59,407 nt of DNA from an uncultured Oscillospiraceae bacterium (GCA_910577525.1 CAJTLI010000012.1:14839-74245); one strand, 5' to 3'. Positions 16,615 through 25,141 are shown, numbered from the stretch's first letter. Notes: generated from the sequence alone by a model not told the origin. Program-made: numbers and translations.

Positions 16615-16968
16615 ATGAATATGCTGAAAAAGATCCTTGTCTTGGCCGGAGCCATGGCGCTCACCCTGGCCTTGGCCGTCCCCGCCTTTGCCGCCGGCGC
16701 CCCCGACGCGGCTGAGCCCGCCGCTCAGACCCAGGAAGACAGTTCCACCGGCTTCAAGGCCATCGCCGCGGGCCTGGCCGTGGGCCTGGCCGCCGCGGGC
16801 GGCGCTGTGGCCATGGGCCTGGCCACAGCCAAGTCCACCGAGAGCATCTCCCGCCAGCCCGAGGCGGAGGGCAAGATCCGCACCACCTTGATGCTGGGTC
16901 TGGTGTTTATCGAAACGGCCATCATCTACGCGCTGCTGGTGGTCATCCTCATCATCTTCGTGCTGTGA
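16615..16968 (+). CDS. atpE: F-type ATP synthase subunit c with N-terminal signal-like extension
   Basis: Subunit c forms the rotating ring. At 117 residues it is about 35-40 longer than usual. Residues 1-27 look like a cleavable signal peptide (LKKILVLAGAMALTLALAVPAFAAG), followed by an Ala/Pro/Glu-rich stretch to about 45. The hairpin then shows the Gly/Ala-rich first helix, the loop SISRQPEAEGKI, and the second helix with the ion-binding Glu in FIETAIIYALL. The Na-type Gln position of the first helix is Met here, and the residue after Glu is Thr, so proton coupling seems likelier than sodium; this is inference. ATG 16615 follows GGAGG. Confidence 0.9.
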   Translation: MNMLKKILVLAGAMALTLALAVPAFAAGAPDAAEPAAQTQEDSSTGFKAIAAGLAVGLAAAGGAVAMGLATAKSTESISRQPEAEGKIRTTLMLGLVFIETAIIYALLVVILIIFVL

Positions 16969-16987
16969 CGAGGGAGGCGTTTGGGAA

Positions 16988-17485
16988 ATGCCATTTCCGT
17001 TGAACATCGACCCGCAGCAGATTCTGCTGCACTGGATGAACCTGGCCATCCTCACGGGGGGGCTGTACTTCCTCCTGTACAAGCCGGTGAAGCAGTTTAT
17101 GGACAAGCGGACGGCCCACTATCAGGAGCTGGAAAACCAGGCGGCGGACAAGCTGGCCCAGGCGGAGCAGCTGCGCGCCCAGGCTCAGGCCAAGCTGGAG
17201 GCCGCGGACGATGAGATCCACGACGAGCGGATGCGGGCCCAGCAGGCCGCCCAGCAGGCCGCCCAGGAGCGCCTGGCCCAGGCGGAGGAGCAGGCCGGGC
17301 GCATGATAGCCAAGGCAAAAGTTGAGGCGGAGCAGAGCCGGGAGCGGGCCCTTCGGGAGTCCCAGCGGGAGGTCCGGGAGCTGGCCGCCAAGGCGGCGAG
17401 AAAGCTGGCCGCCAAGCCTGGGGACGACATATTCGACAAGTTCCTGGATCTGGCGGAGGAGGGCGGCGCGCATGAGGGCCGATAG
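16988..17485 (+). CDS. atpF: F-type ATP synthase subunit b
   Basis: Subunit b is the peripheral stalk that holds F1 to the membrane sector. The 165-residue protein has one membrane segment (about residues 10-32, ILLHWMNLAILTGGLYFLLYKPV), the conserved KPV turn, and a long Ala/Gln/Glu-rich coiled coil (QAADKLAQAEQLRAQAQAKL onward). The length is normal, so there is no b-delta fusion of the mycobacterial kind. Its last 14 bases overlap the start of the next gene. In this position most operons carry atpH before atpA; here only the fused gene follows. Confidence 0.93.
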   Translation: MPFPLNIDPQQILLHWMNLAILTGGLYFLLYKPVKQFMDKRTAHYQELENQAADKLAQAEQLRAQAQAKLEAADDEIHDERMRAQQAAQQAAQERLAQAEEQAGRMIAKAKVEAEQSRERALRESQREVRELAAKAARKLAAKPGDDIFDKFLDLAEEGGAHEGR

Positions 17486-19232
17486 AGGCCGCCTGACGGC
17501 CCAGCTGCGCAGCGCCGACGAGCCCACCGCGGAGCAGCTGCGGCGGTTTGACCAGTTTCTCTCCCACAAATACAAGCGCAAGGTCCCTCTCCACTGGGAA
17601 TTCGACCAGGCCCTCCAGGACGGCTTCCGCCTCCAGGTGGGCTCCGACGTGTACGACTGGACCCTGGACGGCCGGGTGCGGCAGTTCCAGGACTATCTGC
17701 GCCGGCTCCAGCCCGGGGAAAACGACATCCTGCCCCTGATGCGCCAGGCGGTGGAGAGCTGGGAGCCCTCCCCCCTCCCCGAGGAGATGGGCGAGGTGCT
17801 CACCGTGGACAGCAGCATCGCCACCGTGGGCGGGCTGGCCCACGCCCAGTACGGGGAGATTCTGGTGTTCGAGGGCGGCGTCAAGGGGATGGTCCAGGAC
17901 CTGCGCCCCGACGGGCTGAGCTGCATCCTCTTCGGCGACGGGGAGGAGGTCCGGGCGGGCAGCATGGTCCGCCGCACCCTGAAAACCGCCGGAATGCCCG
18001 TGGGCGACGGCTTTTTGGGCCGGGTGGTGGACGCCCTGGGCGTCCCCGTGGACGGCAAGGGCCCCATCCGGCCGGAGGGCTACCGGCCCATTGAGAATCC
18101 CGCCCCCGGCATCCTGGACCGTCAGCCGGTGAACGCCCCCATGGAGACGGGGCTGCTGGCCATCGACTCCATGTTCCCCATCGGCCGGGGCCAGCGGGAG
18201 CTCATCATCGGCGACCGGCAGACCGGCAAGACCGCCATCGCCCTGGACACCATCCTTAACCAAAAGGGCAAGGACGTGATCTGCGTCTATGTGGCCATCG
18301 GGCAGAAAACCAGCTCGGTGGCCCAGCTGGCGGAGAATCTGGCCCGCCGGGGGGCCATGGAGTATACCGCCGTGATCACCGCCCCCGCCGGGGTGTCCCC
18401 CGCCCTGCAATATATCGCCCCCTACGCCGGGTGCGCCCTGGCGGAGCACTACATGCACCAGGGAGAGGACGTGCTCATTGTGTACGACGACCTGAGCAAG
18501 CACGCCATCGCCTACCGGGCCCTGTCTCTCCTGCTGGAGCGGTCCCCTGGCCGGGAGGCCTACCCCGGCGACGTGTTCTACCTCCACTCCCGGCTGCTGG
18601 AGCGGTCCGCCCACCTGTCCGACGAGCTGGGGGGCGGCAGCATGACCGCCCTGCCCATTGTGGAGACCCAGGCGGGGGACGTGTCCGCCTATATCCCCAC
18701 CAATATTATCTCCATCACCGACGGCCAGATCTTTTTAGAGAGCGACCTGTTCTTCGCCGGCCAGCGGCCCGCCGTCAACGTGGGCTTGTCCGTGTCCCGG
18801 GTGGGCGGCGATGCCCAGACAAAGGCCATGAAGTCCGCCGCCGGGGCCATCCGGCTGGAGCTGGCCCAGTACCGGGAGATGGAGGTGTTTACCCAGTTCT
18901 CCAGCGACCTGGACGAGACCACCCGCCGGCAGCTGGCCTACGGTCAGGGGCTCATGCGGTTGCTGCGCCAGCCCCAGTACGCCCCCCTGTCCCAGCACCA
19001 GCAGGTCATCCTGCTCACCGCCGCCATGGACCGCGTGATGCAGGACGTGCCGCTGAACCGGATGGACGGGTTCCGGACCGGACTGCTGGCCCACCTGGAG
19101 GAGGAGGCCCCGGACCTGTGCGCCCGCATCGACCAGACGGGAACGCTGTCCCAGGACGACCGGGAGGAGATTCTGGACCTGTCCCGGGAATATCTGGCCC
19201 GCTTCCGGGACGGCGGGAAGCAGGGAGGCTGA
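17472..19232 (+). CDS. atpA: ATP synthase alpha subunit with N-terminal delta-subunit C-terminal domain
   Basis: This 586-residue protein is about 80 residues longer than a normal alpha. Residues 1-80 read like the C-terminal half of subunit delta: TAQLRSADEPTAEQL, then KRKVPLHWEFDQALQDGFRL and QVGSDVYDWTLDGRVRQFQ, matching the delta pattern of a valine-rich strand, a glycine-hydrophobic-R turn and an L..L end helix. From about residue 83 normal alpha starts (ILPLMRQAVESW), with the P-loop GDRQTGKT, DDLSKHA and the arginine finger in VSRVGGDAQ. ATG 17472 overlaps atpF by 14 bases. No separate atpH exists in the operon and no delta N-terminal domain is visible. Confidence 0.92.
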   Translation: MRADRGRLTAQLRSADEPTAEQLRRFDQFLSHKYKRKVPLHWEFDQALQDGFRLQVGSDVYDWTLDGRVRQFQDYLRRLQPGENDILPLMRQAVESWEPSPLPEEMGEVLTVDSSIATVGGLAHAQYGEILVFEGGVKGMVQDLRPDGLSCILFGDGEEVRAGSMVRRTLKTAGMPVGDGFLGRVVDALGVPVDGKGPIRPEGYRPIENPAPGILDRQPVNAPMETGLLAIDSMFPIGRGQRELIIGDRQTGKTAIALDTILNQKGKDVICVYVAIGQKTSSVAQLAENLARRGAMEYTAVITAPAGVSPALQYIAPYAGCALAEHYMHQGEDVLIVYDDLSKHAIAYRALSLLLERSPGREAYPGDVFYLHSRLLERSAHLSDELGGGSMTALPIVETQAGDVSAYIPTNIISITDGQIFLESDLFFAGQRPAVNVGLSVSRVGGDAQTKAMKSAAGAIRLELAQYREMEVFTQFSSDLDETTRRQLAYGQGLMRLLRQPQYAPLSQHQQVILLTAAMDRVMQDVPLNRMDGFRTGLLAHLEEEAPDLCARIDQTGTLSQDDREEILDLSREYLARFRDGGKQGG

Positions 19233-19233
19233 C

Positions 19234-20145
19234 ATGGCCGGAACAAAGGAGATCAAAACCCATATCGAGAGCGTTCAGGAGACCCGCAAGATCACCAACG
19301 CCATGTACCTCATCGCCTCTACCAAGCTCCGCCGCGCCCGGCAGGAGCTTGACAACACCCGGCCCTATTTCGAGGCCCTGCGCCGGGAGATCAAGCGCAT
19401 CTTCCGCACCGTGGGGGACCGGGTGGTGGAAAGCCCCTACTTCTACCCCGCTCAGGGGGAGCCGCCCCTGGACAAACCCAGCGCCTGCCTGGTCATCACC
19501 GCCGACAAGGGGCTGGCCGGGGCCTATAACCAGAACGCCATCAAGGAGGCGCTGAAGCTGCTGGAGATCCACCCGGACACCAAGCTGTACGTGGTGGGCG
19601 AGTACGGCCGGCGGTTCTTCGCCGCCCACAATATCCCCATTGAGCACAGCTTCCTCTACACCGCCCAGAACCCCACCATGGCCCGGGCCCGGGAGATCAG
19701 CGCCCTGCTGCTGGAGGAATTCCGGGGCGACCGGCTGGACCGGATCTATGTGGTATATACCGACATGGGGGGCGGCATGGCCTTCGAGGCCAAGTGCACC
19801 CGGGTGCTCCCCTTTCACCGGGCCTATTTTGAGGACACCGCCCGCACCGAGTCCCCTGTGGCCACCCCCTTTGACTTTCTCCCCAGCGTGGAGGCGGTGC
19901 TGGACAACATGATGCCCAGCTATGTGTCCGGCTTTATCTACAGCGCTTTGATCGACAGCTTCTGCTGTGAGCAGCAGGCCCGCATGACAGCCATGGACAG
20001 CGCCAACCAGAACGGCGAAAAGCTGCTGGCGGAGCTGTCCCTGGAATTCAACCGGGTGCGGCAGTCGGCCATCACCCAGGAGATCACCGAGGTGTCCGCC
20101 GGGGCCAGAGCCCAGCGGCAAAAGCACAGGAAGGAAGGTAGATGA
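19234..20145 (+). CDS. atpG: F-type ATP synthase subunit gamma
   Basis: Gamma is the central rotating shaft of F1. The 303-residue protein begins MAGTKEIKTHIESVQETRKI with the family helix ITNAMYLIASTKLRRA, has the Rossmann-like middle (LVITADKGLAGAYNQN) and ends in the second long helix with RMTAMDSANQNGEKLL and RQSAITQEITEVSAGA. Both helices form the coiled-coil shaft. It starts one base after the alpha stop and overlaps the beta gene by 4 bases, so translation is coupled. The middle loop is somewhat long (residues 150-210), as in other Clostridia. Confidence 0.95.
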   Translation: MAGTKEIKTHIESVQETRKITNAMYLIASTKLRRARQELDNTRPYFEALRREIKRIFRTVGDRVVESPYFYPAQGEPPLDKPSACLVITADKGLAGAYNQNAIKEALKLLEIHPDTKLYVVGEYGRRFFAAHNIPIEHSFLYTAQNPTMARAREISALLLEEFRGDRLDRIYVVYTDMGGGMAFEAKCTRVLPFHRAYFEDTARTESPVATPFDFLPSVEAVLDNMMPSYVSGFIYSALIDSFCCEQQARMTAMDSANQNGEKLLAELSLEFNRVRQSAITQEITEVSAGARAQRQKHRKEGR

Positions 20146-21548
20146 TCGTGGAACGAGGGATCATCACACAGATCTCAGGCCCCGTGGTGGACGTGGAGAT
20201 CGAAGGCGGCGAGCTGCCCCGCCTGCGGGAGGAGCTCACCGTGGAAAAAAGCGGGGAGCTCCGGGTGATGGAGGTGGCCCAGCACCTGGACAGCAGGACG
20301 GTGCGGTGCATCATGCTCTCCCCCAGCGAGGGACTGGCCCGGGGGCTGGCGGTGGACGTGCCCGGCCGCACCATTCAGGTCCCCGTGGGGGAGGCCACCC
20401 TGGGCCGCATGTTCAACGTGCTGGGCCAGCCCATCGACGGCGGCGGGCCGGTGCCCGAGGGCACCCCGGTGCGCTCCATCTACCGCACGCCGCCCCCCTT
20501 TGAGGAGCAGAGCCCGGCGGTGGAGATCTTGGAGACCGGCATCAAGGTCATTGACCTGCTGGAGCCCTACCCCAAGGGGGGCAAGATCGGCTTGTTCGGC
20601 GGGGCCGGCGTGGGCAAGACGGTGCTCATCCAGGAGCTGATCCACAACGTGGCCATGGAGCACGGCGGCTATTCCATCTTCACCGGCGTGGGCGAGCGCT
20701 CCCGGGAGGGCAACGACCTGTGGCGGGAGATGCGGGAGAGCGGCGTGTCCGCCAAGACTGCCCTGGTGTTCGGCCAGATGAACGAGTCCCCCGGCGTGCG
20801 GATGCGGGTGGCCCTGTCCGGGCTGACCATGGCCGAGCACTTCCGGGACAAAGAACACAAGGACGTGCTGCTGTTCATCGACAATATCTTCCGCTTCGTT
20901 CAGGCGGGCAGCGAGGTGTCCACCCTGCTGGGCCGTATGCCCTCCGCGGTGGGCTACCAGCCCACCCTGGCCAACGAGATGGGGGAATTGCAGGAGCGCA
21001 TCACCTCCACCAAGGACGGCTCCGTGACCTCGGTGCAGGCGGTGTACGTCCCGGCGGACGATTTGACCGACCCGGCCACCGCCACCACCTTCGCCCACCT
21101 GGACGCCACCACCGTGCTGAGCCGGAAAATCTCCGAGCAGGGCATTTATCCCGCCGTGGACCCCCTGGAGTCCTCCTCTCGCATCCTGGAGGCGGACATC
21201 GTGGGGGCGGAGCACTACCGGGTGGCCCGGAAGGTCCAGGAGATTCTGGAAAAGTACCGGGAGCTCCAAGACATCATCGCCATCCTGGGCATGGACGAGC
21301 TCAGCGACGAGGACCGGAAAACCGTGGCACGGGCCCGGCGGCTCCAGCGGTTCCTGGCCCAGCCCACCCATGTGGCGGAGAAATTCACCGGCATCCCCGG
21401 CGTGTACGTGCCCCTGAAGGACACCCTGGAGAGCTTTGCCGCCATTGTGGACGGCGAACTGGACCAGTACCCCGAGGCGGCGTTCTACAACGTGGGAGCC
21501 TGGCGGGACGTGGTGGCCAAGGCTCGGAAACTGGAGGGCAGCGTATAA
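20142..21548 (+). CDS. atpD: F-type ATP synthase subunit beta
   Basis: Beta carries the catalytic sites. The 468-residue protein shows the P-loop GGAGVGKTVLIQEL, the catalytic Glu in GVGERSREGNDL, the Walker B LLFIDNIFRF, the DELSDED region (DELSEED homologue, ELSDEDRKTVARARR) and the normal length. It starts with ATG 20142, using AAGGAAGG in the end of atpG. Its stop overlaps the start of atpC in TAATG. Nothing unusual in the key residues. Confidence 0.97.
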   Translation: MIVERGIITQISGPVVDVEIEGGELPRLREELTVEKSGELRVMEVAQHLDSRTVRCIMLSPSEGLARGLAVDVPGRTIQVPVGEATLGRMFNVLGQPIDGGGPVPEGTPVRSIYRTPPPFEEQSPAVEILETGIKVIDLLEPYPKGGKIGLFGGAGVGKTVLIQELIHNVAMEHGGYSIFTGVGERSREGNDLWREMRESGVSAKTALVFGQMNESPGVRMRVALSGLTMAEHFRDKEHKDVLLFIDNIFRFVQAGSEVSTLLGRMPSAVGYQPTLANEMGELQERITSTKDGSVTSVQAVYVPADDLTDPATATTFAHLDATTVLSRKISEQGIYPAVDPLESSSRILEADIVGAEHYRVARKVQEILEKYRELQDIIAILGMDELSDEDRKTVARARRLQRFLAQPTHVAEKFTGIPGVYVPLKDTLESFAAIVDGELDQYPEAAFYNVGAWRDVVAKARKLEGSV

Positions 21549-21958
21549 TGGACACCTTTCAGGTTCACATCCTGGCGGCGGACAAAACCATGTACGAGGG
21601 CCCCTGCGTCAGCCTCACCATCCCCGCCAGCGACGGGGAGCGGGGCATCCTGGCCCACCACAGCAGCATGATGGCCGCCGTGGTCCCCGGCATTCTGCGC
21701 TGGCAGCCCCCAGGGCAGCCGGTCCAGCTGGCCGCGGTGTCCCCCGGCATGGTAAAGGTGGAGAACAACGAGGTTCTGGTGCTGGTGGACTCCGCCGAGC
21801 GCCCCGAAGAGATTGATGAGGCCCGGGCCCGTTGGGAGGCGGACCAGGCCCGGGAGGCCATTCTGCAAAAAAAGAGCCGCCAGGAGTATCAGCTGGCCCA
21901 GGCCTCTTTGGCCCGGGCGCTGAACCGCCTGCGGGTAAAATCCCGGGGACCGCTGTAA
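21548..21958 (+). CDS. atpC: F-type ATP synthase subunit epsilon
   Basis: Epsilon sits on the gamma shaft and can inhibit ATP hydrolysis. The 136-residue protein has the beta-sandwich first (FQVHILAADKTMYEGP, GERGILAHHSSMMAAV, VENNEVLVLVDSAERPEEID) and a two-helix C-terminal domain (ARARWEADQAREAIL through ALNRLRVKSRG). ATG 21548 overlaps the beta stop by one base. It is the last gene of the operon, followed by a gap with no obvious terminator before the small ORF at 22054. Confidence 0.94.
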   Translation: MDTFQVHILAADKTMYEGPCVSLTIPASDGERGILAHHSSMMAAVVPGILRWQPPGQPVQLAAVSPGMVKVENNEVLVLVDSAERPEEIDEARARWEADQAREAILQKKSRQEYQLAQASLARALNRLRVKSRGPL

Positions 21959-22053
21959 AAAATTTTGTGACTGCCGCGCCGCTCCGTGCATATACTGGTT
22001 TGTATGGCCAATTGGCCGGAACCAGGCACAGATACCAGAAGGAGCGATGAGCG

Positions 22054-22158
22054 ATGACAAAGACACAAAGGCCGGCGGGAGCCTCCGAGCCCCCGCGGGA
22101 GGATATCGACGACCTGATCTTCCTGGGGCAGAGCGGTCCTCAGATCAGTCAGCGATAA
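22054..22158 (+). CDS. Small ORF, 34 codons, function unknown
   Basis: ATG 22054 follows AAGGAG (22039-22044) with 9 bases spacing and the frame ends at TAA 22156-22158. The peptide starts MTKTQRPAGASEPPRED and ends in a more hydrophobic IDDLIFLGQSGPQISQR. No signal or membrane segment and no run of one amino acid, so it does not look like an attenuation leader; the next gene downstream is on the other strand. A terminator directly follows. An overlapping ATG at 22047 opens a 98-codon frame but is only 2 bases from the ribosome site and shows no protein-like pattern. Confidence 0.5.
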   Translation: MTKTQRPAGASEPPREDIDDLIFLGQSGPQISQR

Positions 22159-22159
22159 G

Positions 22160-22197
22160 CCGTCCGGCCCCGCAGCCCGCGGGGCTCGGGCGGTTTT
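22160..22197 (+). terminator. Intrinsic terminator after the small ORF
   Basis: A 14-15-bp stem with one G-U pair and one bulged base (CCGTCCGGCCCCGC / GCGGGGCTCGGGCGG) is followed by TTTT. It may also end the ATP synthase transcript. Confidence 0.75.
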
Positions 22198-22230
22198 CAT
22201 TCTCCCTTTTCAGATCAATGCTGCCGAAAA

Positions 22231-22258
22231 GGGAAGGACTGATTCAACCGGCAAGAGC
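22231..22258 (+). repeat. Repeat family B, left half
   Basis: GGGAAGGACTGATTCAACCG followed by GCAAGAGC matches the left ends of the elements at 33328, 54132 and 57727. No right end is recognisable in the following 150 bases. Confidence 0.6.
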
Positions 22259-22403
22259 AGGTTGTGAAGAAATTTTGCGCCAGGCGAGGCGGAATTTCGC
22301 GGGAATCATTGTGTTTATTTCAAGAAATCACAACGAGGCCTGACGGGAAAAGGCCCGGCATATGGCGTTTTGAGAAATTATAAACAGGCTCTTCGTCTCT
22401 AAA

Positions 22404-23750
22404 TCAGCGGTTCTCCTCAATGGCCCGCAGGCAAACCTCCAGCGCGTTCACGCCAACCGGGACCACAATGTCCGGCTCGGTGCCCATCTCCTGGTTGCTG
22501 CCGCCGCCCAGGTTCAGGCCGTTCATAGTGGTGAATTGATAGGCAATCCCCGAATTTGGCAGGACACAGATCATAGGGTCAACGCCGATTCCGTCCCCGC
22601 CGGTGGTCTGCCCCACCAGCGGGGCAAAGCCGGTATCTTTGCAGAATATAGCAAACATTTCACTGGCAGAATAGACGCCGGGACCAACCAACAGCCAGAA
22701 TTGTCCTGAAAACGCGGAGGCATCCGGATAGTCCATGCCCACCGGTGCTCCAATATACACTGATGTATCGTATGCAACTCCTTCCAAATCTTCCTGTTCC
22801 AGATCCGGCAGGTTGTCCAGGTCCAGTTCCTCGATCGGATGCAGTTCCGGCACAGAGGAGTACATTGAATCATATTTCCTCGCATTGTAGTAATCCAGTG
22901 TTTCCGTTCCGCCCTTGACCAGCACGACATGCGTCGTACCGATGGCCTCTGTCAGGTTCGGGGCGAGCAGCAGCCGCCTGCTATACAGGTCGCTCCCGCC
23001 GCCGTTGCGCCTGATGTCGATGATGCAGTTCTCATACCCCTCCGCTTCTATCGTTTGGAAGAAATCCAGCAGAAGCTCCTGGTCACGGTCGAAGTCTTCT
23101 CCAGAAGTCAACATCGACCGCACCTCCACATAGGCCGCGCTCTGCTCCGGATAGTAGGCAAAGGCCAGATTATCACGCGTCACCGCGCTCCTAGAACTGG
23201 AGCGGTTAGTGCCGGAAGCGGAAGTTTTCGTATCTTCCTCTGACCAATGATAGACGCTTCTGGACTGCTCGCTTCCCAGAAGCTCCGCCTGATACTGGAG
23301 GAATGCGCTGTCCTCAGCCCAAAGAAGTGCGTTTCTATACCTGGATACGTATGTACCTGCATCGTACACCATCATATGCCCGGTATATTCAAAACAGTCT
23401 GAAACCGTTCGGAGCACCCGCAGCAGGTCTTCCGCCGACTTCGCCTGCTGCGCCATACTGTGGTACGACCGCTCCAAATCTTCCAAACTTCTTCCGGTTG
23501 TGCGGCGCAGCACGCCCTCAAAGGGGTAATTTTCCTCCAGCGTTTTCCAGAACTGGTTCCAGTCCCCCATCCATGGACTGAGTTCCCCCGGCGTTTCGTT
23601 CGGTTATTCCGGGGGCTCCGCCGGAGCAGTGTCAGTCACGGCGGGTTCCGACTCGCCGGGGGACGGCTCTCCCTCCCCGGCGGCGGGAGAACAGCCGGTC
23701 AGCAGCAGGGCCAGCGCCAACAGAAGCGCAGAAATTTGCCTGTATTTCAT
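22404..23750 (-). pseudogene. S41-protease-like lipoprotein, broken by one in-frame stop
   Basis: From ATG 23750 the frame encodes a lipoprotein signal (MKYRQISALLLALALLLTGC) with a lipobox ending LTGC and a Glu/Pro-rich linker, then reaches TAA at 23606-23604 (codon 49). The same frame continues for 400 codons with an S41 (C-terminal processing peptidase/tricorn-like) core: IIDIRRNGGGSD, the nucleophile region GPGVYSASEMF and GQTTGGDGIG. The Lys normally in the last loop is not seen, so activity is uncertain even without the stop. A strong promoter and AAAGGAG remain. The internal ATG at 23570 has no clear ribosome site. GC content is lower than in its neighbours. Confidence 0.8.
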
Positions 23751-23780
23751 CGAAAAGCTCCTTTCTATTTTGTTGAGTTG

Positions 23781-23809
23781 ATGATAACAAAGGGCTCCTG
23801 TGATGTCAA
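23781..23809 (-). promoter_or_regulatory. Promoter of the S41-like lipoprotein gene
   Basis: On the minus strand TTGACA and TATCAT are 17 bases apart, 31 bases before the start at 23750. It is one of the best matches to consensus in the window. Confidence 0.8.
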
Positions 23810-23882
23810 CACGCTTTTGTAGAAACCGCCGAAGTTATATCCCAGCAGCACTTTACTCAAACGGGACTTCTCATTTTTTCCC

Positions 23883-23911
23883 TTTACATTTGCCCCGGCG
23901 TTTTATATAAT
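23883..23911 (+). promoter_or_regulatory. Promoter of prfB
   Basis: TTTACA and TATAAT with a 17-base spacer, 45 bases before the prfB start. Confidence 0.75.
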
Positions 23912-23955
23912 GAGACAGAATATCATGGCAAGTGCCGCGGAAGGATGAAAAAGCA

Positions 23956-25077
23956 ATGCTTCAATTTGACGAATACCGGGTAAAGCTCAACAATTTGAAG
24001 CCCGACCTGGACAAGCTGGGCAAGGCCCTGGACCTGGAGTCCGCCGAACGGGAGCTGGACGAGCTCCACGCCCAGTCCGCCGCCGACGGGTTCTGGGACA
24101 ACGTGGAGAAGGCCCGGAAAATCCAGCAGCGCATCAGCAACCTGGAGGACAAGGTGACGGCTCAGGCCAGGCGGGAGTCCTCCTGGGAGGATTTGATGAC
24201 CCTGTGCGAGATGGGCAACGAGGAGGAGGACGCCTCCCTCGTCCCCGAGGTGGAGAGCGGCTATGACGCCCTGGTCCGGGAGATGGAGACCGCCCGGCTG
24301 TCCACCCTGCTGTCCGGGGAGTACGACAGCTCCCCCGCCATCGTGTCCCTTCAGGCCGGGGCCGGGGGCACCGAAGCCCAGGACTGGGCTCAGATGCTCT
24401 ACCGCATGTACACCCGCTGGGCAGAGCGCCACGGCTTCTCCTATTCCGTGCTGGACTACCAGGACGGGGACGAGGCGGGCATCAAGTCCGCCGCCATCCG
24501 CATTGACGGGGACAATGCCTACGGCTACCTCAAGAGCGAGCACGGCGTCCACCGCCTGGTGCGCATCTCCCCCTTCGACGCCAACGCCCGGCGGCAGACC
24601 TCTTTCGCCGCCGTGGAGGTCATGCCTGAGCTGGACGACAGCGTGGAGGTAGACATCCGGGACGAGGACATCGAGCGCCAGGTGTACCGCTCCTCCGGCG
24701 CGGGGGGCCAACACATCAACAAGACCTCCTCCGCCGTCCGGCTCATCCACAAGCCCACGGGCATCGTGGTGTCCTGCCAGACGGAGCGCTCCCAGTTCCA
24801 GAACGAGGAGACCTGTATGAAGATGCTGCGCTCCAAGCTGATGCAGATCAAGGAGCAGGAGCACCTGGACAAGATCTCCGACATTAAGGGCGTGCAGCTC
24901 AAAATCGAGTGGGGCAGTCAGATCCGCTCCTACGTGTTCATGCCCTACCAGCTGGTGAAGGACAACCGCACCGCCTTTGAGACCTCCAACGTCAACGGCG
25001 TCATGGACGGCGACCTGGACGGCTTTATCAACGCCTACCTCACCGCCGCCGCCACCGGCAGCTGGGCCGTCAAATAA
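23956..25077 (+). CDS. prfB: Peptide chain release factor 2
   Basis: RF2 ends translation at UAA and UGA. The 373-residue protein has the N-terminal helical domain, the stop-recognition motif SPF (RISPFDANARRQTSFAAVEV) and the catalytic GGQ in SGAGGQHINKTSSAVRL, then the basic QNEETCMKMLRSKL helix. Unlike many bacterial prfB genes, the expected frameshift point (around LGKALDLES) is a plain open frame with no CTTTGA slip site, so synthesis is not autoregulated that way. ATG 23956 follows AAGGAT; the frame is open from 23932. It has its own promoter and is convergent with the following minus-strand operon. Confidence 0.95.
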   Translation: MLQFDEYRVKLNNLKPDLDKLGKALDLESAERELDELHAQSAADGFWDNVEKARKIQQRISNLEDKVTAQARRESSWEDLMTLCEMGNEEEDASLVPEVESGYDALVREMETARLSTLLSGEYDSSPAIVSLQAGAGGTEAQDWAQMLYRMYTRWAERHGFSYSVLDYQDGDEAGIKSAAIRIDGDNAYGYLKSEHGVHRLVRISPFDANARRQTSFAAVEVMPELDDSVEVDIRDEDIERQVYRSSGAGGQHINKTSSAVRLIHKPTGIVVSCQTERSQFQNEETCMKMLRSKLMQIKEQEHLDKISDIKGVQLKIEWGSQIRSYVFMPYQLVKDNRTAFETSNVNGVMDGDLDGFINAYLTAAATGSWAVK

Positions 25078-25091
25078 CAAAGCAGAACAAA

Positions 25092-25141
25092 ACGGCCCCG
25101 GAGACCGGCGCGCCTTGCAGCGCGCCGGTCTCCGGGGCCGT
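25092..25141. terminator. Large perfect hairpin between convergent operons
   Basis: A 22-bp perfect inverted repeat (starts ACGGCCCCGGAGACC, ends GGTCTCCGGGGCCGT) with a 6-base loop. On the minus strand it is followed by a T-rich stretch (GTTTTGTTC), so it should end the operon read from that side; on the plus strand no T tract follows. Confidence 0.7.

Noticed and set aside
16615..16968. Sodium-specific c ring
   Set aside because: The first-helix Gln ligand is replaced by Met, so the sodium signature is incomplete; I kept this only as an open question.
22047..22343. 98-codon frame starting at ATG 22047
   Set aside because: It runs through the terminator and a family B repeat, and its start is only 2 bases from the ribosome site; the 34-codon frame fits better.
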